IMG/VR virus record: IMGVR_UViG_3300044237_001364 | Coordinates: 1-24,185 of that record | DNA from: a virus | Strand: one strand, 5' to 3' | DNA length: 24,185 nt | In this document: positions 14,551 through 20,492 of the stretch, in pieces | Layout of the letters: each line of letters begins with the position of its first letter | Numbering within the stretch: position 1 is the first letter of the stretch | Made by a program: the position numbers and the translations under genes | The notes under the pieces: model-generated | Told to the model about the DNA's origin: nothing | The model's input: only the letters and a program-made list of their open reading frames with translations | Databases searched by the model: none

Positions 14551-14582
14551 TTGTCAGCGGCTAACTTTGTCAGCGGCTAACT
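14551..14582 (+). repeat. Two direct copies of a 16-base unit after the GP88-like gene
   Basis: TTGTCAGCGGCTAACT occurs twice in tandem, starting two bases after the TAA at 14548 and running into a T-tract. The TTGTCAGC core is shared with the 13381-13440 array. There is no hairpin, so it is not an ordinary terminator. Confidence 0.9.
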
Positions 14583-14622
14583 TTTTTGGGGTGTCTTGCC
14601 TCTTCGGTTTGTTGGTTTTACT

Positions 14623-14683
14623 GGGGGCGGGGGCATCATCGGGTCAGTTGAGTTGGGGGCTGATCCATCGGGGCGGGGCGGGG
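14623..14683 (+). other. G-run cluster, possible G-quadruplex, upstream of the DUF932 gene
   Basis: Seven runs of three to five G fall in 61 bases. The last four (14655-14659, 14670-14673, 14675-14678, 14680-14683) have loops of 10, 1 and 1 bases, compatible with a four-tier structure. An A/T-rich tract follows directly. This lies within the 226-base gene-free stretch 14549-14774. Confidence 0.5.
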
Positions 14684-14703
14684 ATCAAAATAAAATAATT
14701 TTT

Positions 14704-14735
14704 TTGGTTCCCGTCGCGTCAATTCTGTATATACT
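14704..14735 (+). promoter_or_regulatory. Promoter for the DUF932 gene group
   Basis: TTGGTT (14704-14709), then 18 bases, then TATATA (14728-14733), running into TATACTTGTGTT. The same 12-mer TATACTTGTGTT follows the promoter at 17314. The leader ends in GAAAGGAACGAAACGA before the ATG at 14775. Confidence 0.6.
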
Positions 14736-14774
14736 TGTGTTATTGTTAATCAAACAACGAAAGGAACGAAACGA

Positions 14775-15785
14775 ATGTTTGATTTAATCGAGCCTGAATA
14801 TAAGCGCGAAGGCGGCGCAACCTACTATCACCACAACGACGTATCAGACACCCAGCTATTTCAAGATATGGGTTCAGTGCGGCGGGTGCCAATCGAAGCA
14901 ATCACAACCACAAGATTGTTAGATAATTTATGCGAATCAACACCAATGCCCAACTATTCAGCTTTGCAAAATACCGCAACGGGTGAATTACTGGACACGC
15001 GGCCAATTGGCAAAACTTACAATCTGGTTCCGCATGATGAACTATTCGCCAACCATGCGGATATATTGGCGGGTTCAGATTTACCCGTTAGCAATGTAAA
15101 GGTGTTAGACCGCATTTATGATGATGGACTCCGTGCCCATCGCACTGTGCATTTTCTGGACTTGCAACATGCAGTCGGTGAAAAACAGGACAATGTTGTC
15201 TGCCGGATGGATATATTCAACAGCATAGATATGTCGTGGGCTTTCCAAATATTCAGCGGGGCATATCGTGACTTGTGCCGCAATACCCTAGTTTTTGGCG
15301 GTGAAAAGGCTTATCACCAGAAATCAAAACATACCAAAAACCTTGAGCCAACCGCATTGATTAGCAAGGCGGCAATGGGTTTGAACATGTGGGAAAACCA
15401 GCTTGATTTGATGAATACATGGCGGGGTGCCAAATTATCGGATGAACAATTCGGAGAAATCTTGGCGCAAACTGTTTGCTTCAAAGGCGGGGCAGCAGCC
15501 GAACAAGGCAAGGTAAAACCAGTAAACGAACGGCTGTTTAACTACCTAATGCATCAATTCAATGCTGAAAAGCAAGAATTGGGGCAAACCATGTGGGCGG
15601 CTTATAATGCACTAACGCATTGGTCAACGCATACCAATGTCACATGGGAAGACGAAAAAGGAACCACGCGGCAGACTGGCAGGGATACAGCCAACCAGCA
15701 CATGGTGCAACGAACTCGCAATGATAAGGTGCGGGATGTCATAACCAGCCCGTCATGGCAATATCTTGAGGGGTTGGCGGCATAA
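14775..15785 (+). CDS. DUF932 phage/plasmid-like protein
   Basis: 336 residues. Matches the DUF932 layout: an N-terminal AxxNTATGELLDTRPIGKTY-like strand region (about 66-85), NLVPHDELFA, a central sheet ending VVCRMDIFNSIDMSW, then the diagnostic CRNTLVFGG-like segment at 168-176 and a long helical C-terminal half. DUF932 proteins are encoded by phages and plasmids, often as early, abundantly expressed genes near recombination or conjugation functions; the biochemical role is unknown. It has its own promoter and a good Shine-Dalgarno (AAAGGAACG). The last 60 residues include a basic QTGRDTANQHMVQRTRNDK-type stretch. Confidence 0.85.
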   Translation: MFDLIEPEYKREGGATYYHHNDVSDTQLFQDMGSVRRVPIEAITTTRLLDNLCESTPMPNYSALQNTATGELLDTRPIGKTYNLVPHDELFANHADILAGSDLPVSNVKVLDRIYDDGLRAHRTVHFLDLQHAVGEKQDNVVCRMDIFNSIDMSWAFQIFSGAYRDLCRNTLVFGGEKAYHQKSKHTKNLEPTALISKAAMGLNMWENQLDLMNTWRGAKLSDEQFGEILAQTVCFKGGAAAEQGKVKPVNERLFNYLMHQFNAEKQELGQTMWAAYNALTHWSTHTNVTWEDEKGTTRQTGRDTANQHMVQRTRNDKVRDVITSPSWQYLEGLAA

Positions 15786-15786
15786 C

Positions 15787-15864
15787 ATGGCAGAGTTTAT
15801 TGCATCCGCTTACAAGCTTGTTTGGATCATCGTGCTTGTAACTATTCTTCTAATGATCTTATAA
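15787..15864 (+). CDS. 25-residue single-helix membrane peptide
   Basis: Begins MAEFIASAYKLVWIIVLV and ends LLMIL, so nearly the whole peptide is one transmembrane helix. It starts one base after the DUF932 stop. No strong Shine-Dalgarno is seen. A chance frame cannot be excluded, but other one-helix mini-proteins occur in this region. Confidence 0.4.
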   Translation: MAEFIASAYKLVWIIVLVTILLMIL

Positions 15865-15891
15865 CGCTCATAGAGCAGGAAAGAAAAACCA

Positions 15892-16287
15892 ATGACCGGA
15901 ATCATCAACAACGACCACATCCGTGAACTTTGCAACAATCTTGTGCTGGCGGTAGAGCAAGACGTAAAACAGCGTTTGATCACCCGCTGGCAAGCAGAAC
16001 AGCAATTTCAGACTGGGATGCACGGGGAACCATTGGAACCAGTCGCACGGCGGCGCGGCGAACGGGGAAAAGATCGTAAACCGTGGCGGCAGGGTTCAAA
16101 GATTCATAAACTGTTTCGTGCACTGGCAACCCGTAAACATGGTTTGAACATCAAGAGCCTTGCCCGTGAATCTGGCATGACTGAAAAGAGTGTTCATCAG
16201 GCCATTAAAACATTGCGGGGGCAGGGTTACAAAATCCAATGTGATCGGGTTGGATATAGTAGGCCAAAATATAAGCTTGCCAGCTAA
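15892..16287 (+). CDS. Winged helix-turn-helix DNA-binding protein
   Basis: 131 residues. Residues 67-130 form the DNA-binding part: helix IHKLFRALATRK, then a turn, then HTH (NIKSLARESGMTEKSVHQAIKTLRGQGY, here split over 86-113), then a wing (KIQCDRVGYSRPKYKL). The N-terminal half is helical followed by a very basic segment (ARRRGERGKDRKPWRQG). AGGAAAG precedes the ATG. A transcriptional regulator of this gene group is likely; DNA replication initiation is a possible alternative. A terminator follows 20 bases after the stop. Confidence 0.75.
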   Translation: MTGIINNDHIRELCNNLVLAVEQDVKQRLITRWQAEQQFQTGMHGEPLEPVARRRGERGKDRKPWRQGSKIHKLFRALATRKHGLNIKSLARESGMTEKSVHQAIKTLRGQGYKIQCDRVGYSRPKYKLAS

Positions 16288-16307
16288 TCCGAAATGAACT
16301 AATAATG

Positions 16308-16335
16308 AACGGGCAGGGCGATCTTGCCCGTTTTT
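16308..16335 (+). terminator. Intrinsic terminator after the winged-helix gene
   Basis: AACGGGCA (16308-16315) pairs with TGCCCGTT (16325-16332), with a 9-base loop and TTTTT through 16335. It argues against the longer frame starting at 16305 for the next gene. Confidence 0.85.
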
Positions 16336-16355
16336 CTAGAGAAGGAACCAACGAG

Positions 16356-16601
16356 ATGAAATCTACAATTGCAATTGATCATGGTAATTTTGAAAGCGAC
16401 TCTAAGCGAATGATTGTTTTAACTACGATTGAGGCGGCATTGATCTTGCAGTCTATTGAAGCACTCGAAACACAGGCATCGGCGGCTAAATCGTTGCTTC
16501 GAACATTCGGCTTTGATCATTATACCCACGCAACAGATAATCCCCGCACCATTGCAAGGTTGAACCTGACAGTTAAAGAGGCCAGCGATGACAATAGCTA
16601 A
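16356..16601 (+). CDS. Unknown small protein
   Basis: 81 residues from the ATG at 16356 (MKSTIAIDHGNFESD), chosen because GAAGGAACCAACGAG lies immediately before it and a terminator occupies the upstream extension. The middle is helical (TIEAALILQSIEALETQASAAKSLL, over about 23-47). No catalytic motif or cysteines. Overlaps the following membrane peptide by 14 bases. Function unknown. Confidence 0.6.
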   Translation: MKSTIAIDHGNFESDSKRMIVLTTIEAALILQSIEALETQASAAKSLLRTFGFDHYTHATDNPRTIARLNLTVKEASDDNS

Positions 16602-16695
16602 TGTGATCATGCTTGTGTTGCTGGCATGGGTTCTTATTGCTTGCGGGTGCCTATTTACGGCACTGTGGGATCTTGCAAAGCGCGATCTAGAATAA
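16588..16695 (+). CDS. 35-residue single-helix membrane peptide
   Basis: Starts MTIANVIMLVLLAWVLIAC, one transmembrane helix at about 3-27, then a basic end (AKRDLE). GAGG lies 6 bases before the ATG and the start overlaps the previous gene, which supports expression. The LIAC segment might suggest a lipobox, but a cysteine at 19 with no charged N-terminus makes lipoprotein processing doubtful. Last gene before two hairpins. Confidence 0.55.
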   Translation: MTIANVIMLVLLAWVLIACGCLFTALWDLAKRDLE

Positions 16696-16708
16696 CCTTT
16701 CCTCCAGA

Positions 16709-16737
16709 GGGGCAGCTTTTCTCCCTTGTGCTGCCCC
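16709..16737 (+). terminator. Hairpin downstream of the small-gene cluster
   Basis: GGGGCAGC (16709-16716) pairs with GCTGCCCC (16730-16737), 13-base pyrimidine-rich loop. There is no T-tract after it, so it may be an RNA-stabilising hairpin rather than a terminator by itself. Confidence 0.6.
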
Positions 16738-16744
16738 CAACTTG

Positions 16745-16778
16745 ACCCCGCTTGGCTAGTCTGGCGGGGTTCTTTTTT
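16745..16778 (+). terminator. Intrinsic terminator ending the small-gene cluster
   Basis: ACCCCGC (16745-16751) pairs with GCGGGGT (16764-16770), followed by TCTTTTTT. It comes directly after another GC-rich hairpin. Confidence 0.88.
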
Positions 16779-16897
16779 GCCAGTGTTCTAGATTCATGTG
16801 CTGTGGTTTGTTATTGCGGGATAAAAGGTGGGTTTGATCTGTGCGAATGTGTGCGCAAATCTGCCAGTAAAACACAACACTTTTTATTTTCGATATG

Positions 16898-16911
16898 CAT
16901 AATTTGTCAGC
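16898..16911 (+). repeat. Isolated copy of the TTTGTCAGC element
   Basis: CATAATTTGTCAGC matches the junction of two units in the 13381-13440 array (CATAATTTTGTCAGC) except for one missing T. It continues CGGG, closer to the 14551 family (CAGCGG). Confidence 0.6.
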
Positions 16912-17059
16912 GGGACATTGTGCACGGGCGCGGGTGCGCATATATCCGGCGGGTTATTGCGAGGGGGTTCATCCTGTCCGCTTGTTTTGGCGGTGTCCTT
17001 GGGCATCAATGATGGGAAATCCCGATACGGGGTCAGTAGGGCCACCCGGGGGGTACCCG

Positions 17060-17115
17060 TACCTGTATGCAATGGCGACAGCAATTTTATATTATTGGAG
17101 TTACCCATACAGGTA
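17060..17115. repeat. 10-base perfect inverted repeat, 36-base spacer
   Basis: TACCTGTATG (17060-17069) and CATACAGGTA (17106-17115) are exact reverse complements. The spacer includes the A/T-rich TTTTATATTATTGG. It could be a pair of protein-binding half-sites or a looped operator. Confidence 0.75.
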
Positions 17116-17156
17116 TAAAACAACGTTGTAGGGGGATACTCCCAAGAGAATTAGAT

Positions 17157-17190
17157 AAAAAAATACCCCGCAGGGTACTCCCTACGGGGT
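17157..17190 (-). terminator. Leftward intrinsic terminator
   Basis: Read on the minus strand, ACCCCGTAGGG pairs with CCCTGCGGGGT around an AGTA loop, with one internal mismatch, followed by ATTTTTTTA. On the plus strand the A-tract precedes the hairpin, so it is directional to leftward transcripts. No leftward gene lies to its right. Confidence 0.7.
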
Positions 17191-17290
17191 GGCGGGGGGA
17201 TATGTAGTGTATCTCCCGGCAGGACTTAGTCCCATTGTACAGTCCAAATACGGATTTGTCAAGAAAAAAACACCCGATTGCACTTTTTTG

Positions 17291-17319
17291 TTGACTTACA
17301 TGATCCTAAACGCTATACT
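17291..17319 (+). promoter_or_regulatory. Strong sigma70-type promoter for the terminase operon
   Basis: TTGACT (17291-17296), spacer of exactly 17, TATACT (17314-17319), each 5/6 to consensus. Predicted start about 17326, leaving a leader of about 113 bases before the ATG at 17439. It is the best promoter match in the window. Confidence 0.8.
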
Positions 17320-17321
17320 TG

Positions 17322-17419
17322 TGTTGTGGGGCAAGGTTTACCTAGCACATCCCGACAAAAACCAACACAATATGCTTGACATCAGGGGTTTGAGGCTACA
17401 AACTAACCTTCCCACAACA
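17322..17419 (+). promoter_or_regulatory. Structured 5' leader of the terminase operon
   Basis: TGTTGTGGG (17322-17330) pairs with CCCACAACA (17411-17419), and AAGGTT (17333-17338) pairs with AACCTT (17405-17410). Together this makes 15 pairs with a 2-base bulge around a 66-base loop. About four outer pairs lie at or before the predicted transcript start. The Shine-Dalgarno AAGGA follows at 17424. It may protect the 5' end of the message or control translation. Confidence 0.55.
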
Positions 17420-17438
17420 AAATAAGGACAAAATAAAC

Positions 17439-17711
17439 ATGTTTGAGTCTTGGATACTTGTTTGTTTAGCCGTTGGACCCGATCTATGTCGTGAAATAAA
17501 AGACACAGAAGGCCCATATCGCACAGAAAAAGAATGCATGCTCCGAAATGACGAAATGGCAACGTTCGTTTACGAACGACAGGTCTTTGAAGTCAATATA
17601 AAAAGCCGATGCAAGGTTGTTTTAGAAAAAAACGATGAATCTACTCCCCCAAACACACAAAAAGAAGGAATTGAGTCCTCAACAGGAACAATTCTTGGAA
17701 CTTCTATTTGA
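17439..17711 (+). CDS. Unknown small cysteine-containing protein, possibly membrane-anchored or exported
   Basis: 90 residues. The short hydrophobic start (MFESWILVCLAVGPDLC) could be a signal or anchor segment, followed by spaced cysteines C17, C33 and C58 (DLCREIK, KECMLRN, SRCKVV) with GPYRTEKEC. Small proteins with this GPY...C layout are common in marine phages, function unknown. The C-terminal 20 residues are low complexity and overlap the start of terS by 77 bases. AAGGA lies 10 bases before the ATG. First gene of the packaging operon. Confidence 0.65.
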   Translation: MFESWILVCLAVGPDLCREIKDTEGPYRTEKECMLRNDEMATFVYERQVFEVNIKSRCKVVLEKNDESTPPNTQKEGIESSTGTILGTSI

Positions 17712-18039
17712 AAACGGTGGTCAGGTAACTGCTGCTGCCGTAGATGCAGGGTATTCACGTGGATCAGCCGCTTGGTTGAAGTCCACCCTTGCTGATGAGA
17801 TAGTTGAACGAACCAAAACCATCCTAGCTACCAACGCAATGAAGGCAGCTAATCGTGTTATTTCAACTATAGACAACCCCGCCCCCGAAAGAGGTGATGA
17901 TCTTCGCCTCAAAGCCGCTGAATCGCTCCTCAACCGCGTAGGGGTGGCAAAGCAGGAACAAATCAACCACAACGTACAGGCAATACACGGTGTAGTCCTG
18001 TTGCCGCCTAAGAAAGAGGTCGTGATCGATGGCTCTTAA
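17635..18039 (+). CDS. terS: Terminase small subunit
   Basis: 134 residues. Recognises phage DNA for packaging and hands it to the large subunit. The N-terminal HTH (VTAAAVDAGYSRGSAAWLKS, residues 31-50) matches terminase small subunits, as does the helical RLKAAESLLNRVGV segment (about 90-103) and the C-terminal tail VVLLPPKKEVVIDGS. Position two genes before terL supports this. The start overlaps the previous gene, and its Shine-Dalgarno is poor. The coding sequence for its last ten residues is duplicated at 18516-18548, as described for the repeats there. Confidence 0.85.
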   Translation: MNLLPQTHKKKELSPQQEQFLELLFENGGQVTAAAVDAGYSRGSAAWLKSTLADEIVERTKTILATNAMKAANRVISTIDNPAPERGDDLRLKAAESLLNRVGVAKQEQINHNVQAIHGVVLLPPKKEVVIDGS

Positions 18040-18499
18040 TAGTAAGGAAAAAGAAGCAGTAGCTTACGCCGCAACCTTAGTTGGTGGAGCGGCAGCGATA
18101 CTTGGCAGTGAAGCTGCTAGTGAAAGACGAAAGAACAAGCGTCACAGAAAACTACAAGAAAAGAGTCGTGAACGTGTTCAAGCCCGCAGAGAAAAAACTT
18201 CTCAAGGAAGAAACCAAGCTAGAAAAGCTGCTGCAGAAACACGCCTGACACAATTACAAAGAATCAGACCATCTGATCTTAGTAAAGAAAACCGTAAAGT
18301 ACGAACTGCCTACATACAAGAACAAAAGAACATACTAAAAGACTTGAAGCCGAAGACAGCCACAAGCATAGCAAAAAGTATCGGCTTGAAGGCTATACCC
18401 GGATTAACTGCGTTCCTAACTGCATTTAGCAGCAGCCCTGCATATCAGCAAGGTGGAAGGGTTCATCGTGGCAGAAAAGCAGACGGCTCAAAAGCCTAA
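18029..18499 (+). CDS. Unknown basic protein in the first terS-terL slot
   Basis: 156 residues. A hydrophobic Ala/Gly-rich N-terminal segment (AATLVGGAAAILGSEAA, 14-30) is followed by a long very basic helix (about 32-70, RRKNKRHRKLQEKSRERVQ in part). Near the C-terminus is another Ala/Leu-rich segment (IPGLTAFLTAFSSSPAY). The final HRGRKADGSKA is encoded by DNA that in another frame is a copy of the terL start. The ATG overlaps the terS end and uses AGAGGT within terS. Function unknown; packaging or head-related by position. Confidence 0.65.
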   Translation: MALNSKEKEAVAYAATLVGGAAAILGSEAASERRKNKRHRKLQEKSRERVQARREKTSQGRNQARKAAAETRLTQLQRIRPSDLSKENRKVRTAYIQEQKNILKDLKPKTATSIAKSIGLKAIPGLTAFLTAFSSSPAYQQGGRVHRGRKADGSKA

Positions 18500-18522
18500 A
18501 CGAACCTACCAACTGTCCACCG
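18464..18522 (+). repeat. Direct repeat copy A of the terL start region
   Basis: Aligns with 18818-18882 at all but three positions over 59 bases, apart from one 6-base gap. Includes the GTG start and codons for AEKQT and KRTYQLST. It ends at CCACCG, where the match to terL stops and a match to the end of terS begins. Confidence 0.95.
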
Positions 18523-18542
18523 AAAAAAGAAGTAATAATTGA
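18468..18542 (+). pseudogene. Relic: start of terL fused to the end of terS
   Basis: From the GTG at 18468 the frame reads VAEKQTAQKPKRTYQLST, the terL N-terminus, then switches to EKRSNN and stops. In another frame the bases 18516-18548 read PPKKEVIIDG-stop, a second version of the terS tail PPKKEVVIDGS. The join occurs at CCACCG, shared by both genes. The fused frame is 24 codons and unlikely to be functional. Confidence 0.85.
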
Positions 18543-18859
18543 TGGCTAAACGTCCTGAATGGCTAACACGGGCTATGGACCCTTCTACACCAACAACCTA
18601 CGCAAATGAAACAATGCGTACTATCGACTTTGAAGCAGACGGTGTAACTTACATTGCCCCGACTATAAGAAGATCACAAGAAGGGCTGGAACGTCTGTCA
18701 AATGAAGAAGCAATAAAAGAAGCTGTTCGAAGAGGAGATGCTATTCCTGTACCAGAAGGAATGACTGGAACAGAGTTTTCAAAACACCTTAGTGATATGG
18801 TAAATCAAGCAAGGAAGCATCGTGGCAGAAAAGCAAACGGTTCAGCCGAAAAAGACTAA
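18542..18859 (+). CDS. Unknown protein in the second terS-terL slot
   Basis: 105 residues from the ATG at 18542 (MAKRPEWLTRAMDPSTP); a TTG three bases earlier is less likely. Contains FEADGVTYIAPTIR and an acidic/basic helical section (LSNEEAIKEAVRRGD), then PVPEGMTGTEF. The C-terminus HRGRKANGSAEKD overlaps the terL start in another frame, as in the gene before it. Apart from this tail the two slot genes show no similarity to each other. Its ribosome-binding context is the relic terS tail (AAAGAAGT), weaker than the original AAAGAGGT. Function unknown. Confidence 0.65.
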   Translation: MAKRPEWLTRAMDPSTPTTYANETMRTIDFEADGVTYIAPTIRRSQEGLERLSNEEAIKEAVRRGDAIPVPEGMTGTEFSKHLSDMVNQARKHRGRKANGSAEKD

Positions 18860-18882
18860 ACGAACCTACCAACTGTCCACCG
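18818..18882 (+). repeat. Direct repeat copy B of the terL start region (functional copy)
   Basis: 65 bases spanning the GTG start and first codons of the intact terL. Differs from copy A by three substitutions and a 6-base insertion (GCCGAA). The divergence indicates the duplication is not a sequencing or assembly artefact of identical repeats. Confidence 0.95.
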
Positions 18883-20492
18883 CTGAACGTGCCCGTCGTG
18901 GGGCACAGAAACGTTTGAGGACAGCAAAGAAAAAAGCTACACAAGCTACAAAAAAAGCAGAAGCACAAAGAACCTATGCCCGAAATCTGGAAAAGACGAT
19001 TGGAAGAGTCGAGAAGGGAGTTACTGGAAGCGGAACGAATGTCATCGATGAGGGAGATCTCGCCGTTTTACCCCCATCCGTTTCCGACCTTGTTGGCGAT
19101 TCTGAAGTTGTTTTCCAAGCTAACCCCGGACCTCAAGAAGAGTTTCTTTCGGCAGGTGAGCGAGATGTCCTATATGGGGGAGCGGCTGGCGGTGGCAAGT
19201 CATTTGCTTTACTTGCTGATCCCTTACGCTATTGCCATAATTCCAATCATAGGGGTCTTCTCCTAAGACGCACCCTAGACGAACTAACCGAACTTATAGA
19301 CAAGTCACGACAACTGTACCCCAAAGCATTTCCCGGTGCAAAGTTTCGTGAATCAAAATCCACATGGGTGTTTCCGTCAGGTGCCACCATGTGGTTTACT
19401 TACCTAGACAGAGACAAAGACGTTACCCGTTTTCAAGGGCAAGCTTTTAACTGGATAGGCATAGATGAAATAACACAATATCCAACACCCTACGTCTGGG
19501 ACTACCTACGCTCCAGACTACGTGCCACAGATCCCGAATTACAAAACAGTCTATATATGCGTTGTACAGCCAACCCCGGCGGTGTAGGTGGCTGGTGGGT
19601 TAAGAAGATGTACATCGATGTGCAAAAGGACAACTCTCCTTTTCCTGCATATGACATAGATACAATGAAGCCTTTTGTATGGCCTGACGGTCACGGTAAG
19701 GCAGGTCAACCGTTGTTCTACCGCAAGTTCGTTCCTGCACGGTTGACTGATAATCCCCACCTCATGGCTGACGGACAATACGAAGCCATGTTGCGTTCGC
19801 TCCCAGAAGTTGAGCGGAAGAGACTTCTTGACGGGGATTGGGATGTGGCAGAGGGAGCAGCCTTCCCAGAGTTTTCACGAGAGCGTCATGTGGTCGAACA
19901 TTTTGAGCTTCCCACCAACTGGCCCCGCATACGTGCCGCCGACTATGGTTACGCGAGTCCGTCGTGCGTTCTGTGGGGGGCTATTGACTGGGATAACAAT
20001 ATCTGGGTTTATCGTGAGCTTTATGCAAAACACTTGACAGCGGAAGATTTAGCCGCTAAAATACTAGAAGCGGAACAACTTGACCCGCTACCTCACTATA
20101 CTGTATTGGATTCTTCCTGCTGGAACAAGACGGGCATGGGTCCGTCCATAGCAGAAACCATGATGCGATCCGGTGTTAGGTGGACACCATCTGATCGTAA
20201 TCGCATTCAAGGTAAGATGGAAGTGCACCGTCGTTTAGGGGATGATCCTTATACAAATGAACCACGTCTTCGTGTATTTTCTTCCTGCCAGCATATCATC
20301 AAGCAACTTGCGGGGATACCTCTCTCTAAAACCAATAGTGAGGATGTGGACACAAAAGCAGAAGATCACGCTTACGATGCATTGCGATATATGGTGATGA
20401 CACGCATGAGCGGATACGCTGCAATACACCAGCAACTAGGTGCAATCAAGAACCACGTACATAAAGTACAAGACGAAGTATTCGGATACTAG
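18822..20492 (+). CDS. terL: Terminase large subunit (packaging ATPase and nuclease)
   Basis: 556 residues from a GTG start. ATPase: Walker A GGAAGGGKS (119-127, K126), Walker B WIGIDE (211-216), and a TANPGG coupling segment (249-254). Nuclease: D374 (AADYGYAS), D430 (TVLDSS) and D515/D519 (EDHAYDALR) in a RNase H-like domain. It pumps DNA into the prohead and cuts it. The first about 95 residues are a very basic extension (KRLRTAKKKATQATKK, then YARNLEKTI) before the usual start FQANPGPQEEFL. The start overlaps the preceding gene by 38 bases, and the GTG start is preserved in the relic copy, which supports it. Confidence 0.96.
   Translation: MAEKQTVQPKKTKRTYQLSTAERARRGAQKRLRTAKKKATQATKKAEAQRTYARNLEKTIGRVEKGVTGSGTNVIDEGDLAVLPPSVSDLVGDSEVVFQANPGPQEEFLSAGERDVLYGGAAGGGKSFALLADPLRYCHNSNHRGLLLRRTLDELTELIDKSRQLYPKAFPGAKFRESKSTWVFPSGATMWFTYLDRDKDVTRFQGQAFNWIGIDEITQYPTPYVWDYLRSRLRATDPELQNSLYMRCTANPGGVGGWWVKKMYIDVQKDNSPFPAYDIDTMKPFVWPDGHGKAGQPLFYRKFVPARLTDNPHLMADGQYEAMLRSLPEVERKRLLDGDWDVAEGAAFPEFSRERHVVEHFELPTNWPRIRAADYGYASPSCVLWGAIDWDNNIWVYRELYAKHLTAEDLAAKILEAEQLDPLPHYTVLDSSCWNKTGMGPSIAETMMRSGVRWTPSDRNRIQGKMEVHRRLGDDPYTNEPRLRVFSSCQHIIKQLAGIPLSKTNSEDVDTKAEDHAYDALRYMVMTRMSGYAAIHQQLGAIKNHVHKVQDEVFGY

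Larger units (their letters stand above)
16779..17290. other. Gene-free interval with repeats
   Basis: I find no credible gene here. Short frames on both strands lack Shine-Dalgarno sequences, have odd composition and no motif. The interval holds a CATAATTTGTCAGC element (16898), a G/C-rich stretch with GGGTACCC (about 17040-17060), a long-spaced inverted repeat (17060-17115) and a minus-strand terminator (17190-17157). It is the largest non-coding stretch in the window and a candidate for an origin or control region. No iteron array or DnaA boxes could be defined. Confidence 0.6.

Noticed and set aside
14596-14787. 63-codon frame upstream of the DUF932 gene
   Set aside because: It is encoded by the G-run cluster and promoter, is Gly-rich at random and has no ribosome-binding site.
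16752-17131. Several overlapping open frames of 60-86 codons on both strands
   Set aside because: No Shine-Dalgarno, unnatural composition, mutually overlapping, and they cover a terminator and repeats; better seen as non-coding.
17195-17270. Possible tRNA-like fold in the gene-free interval (GGACTTAGTCC hairpin, GTCCAAATAC as T loop)
   Set aside because: The acceptor ends do not pair and the D and T arms lack conserved bases; not a credible tRNA.
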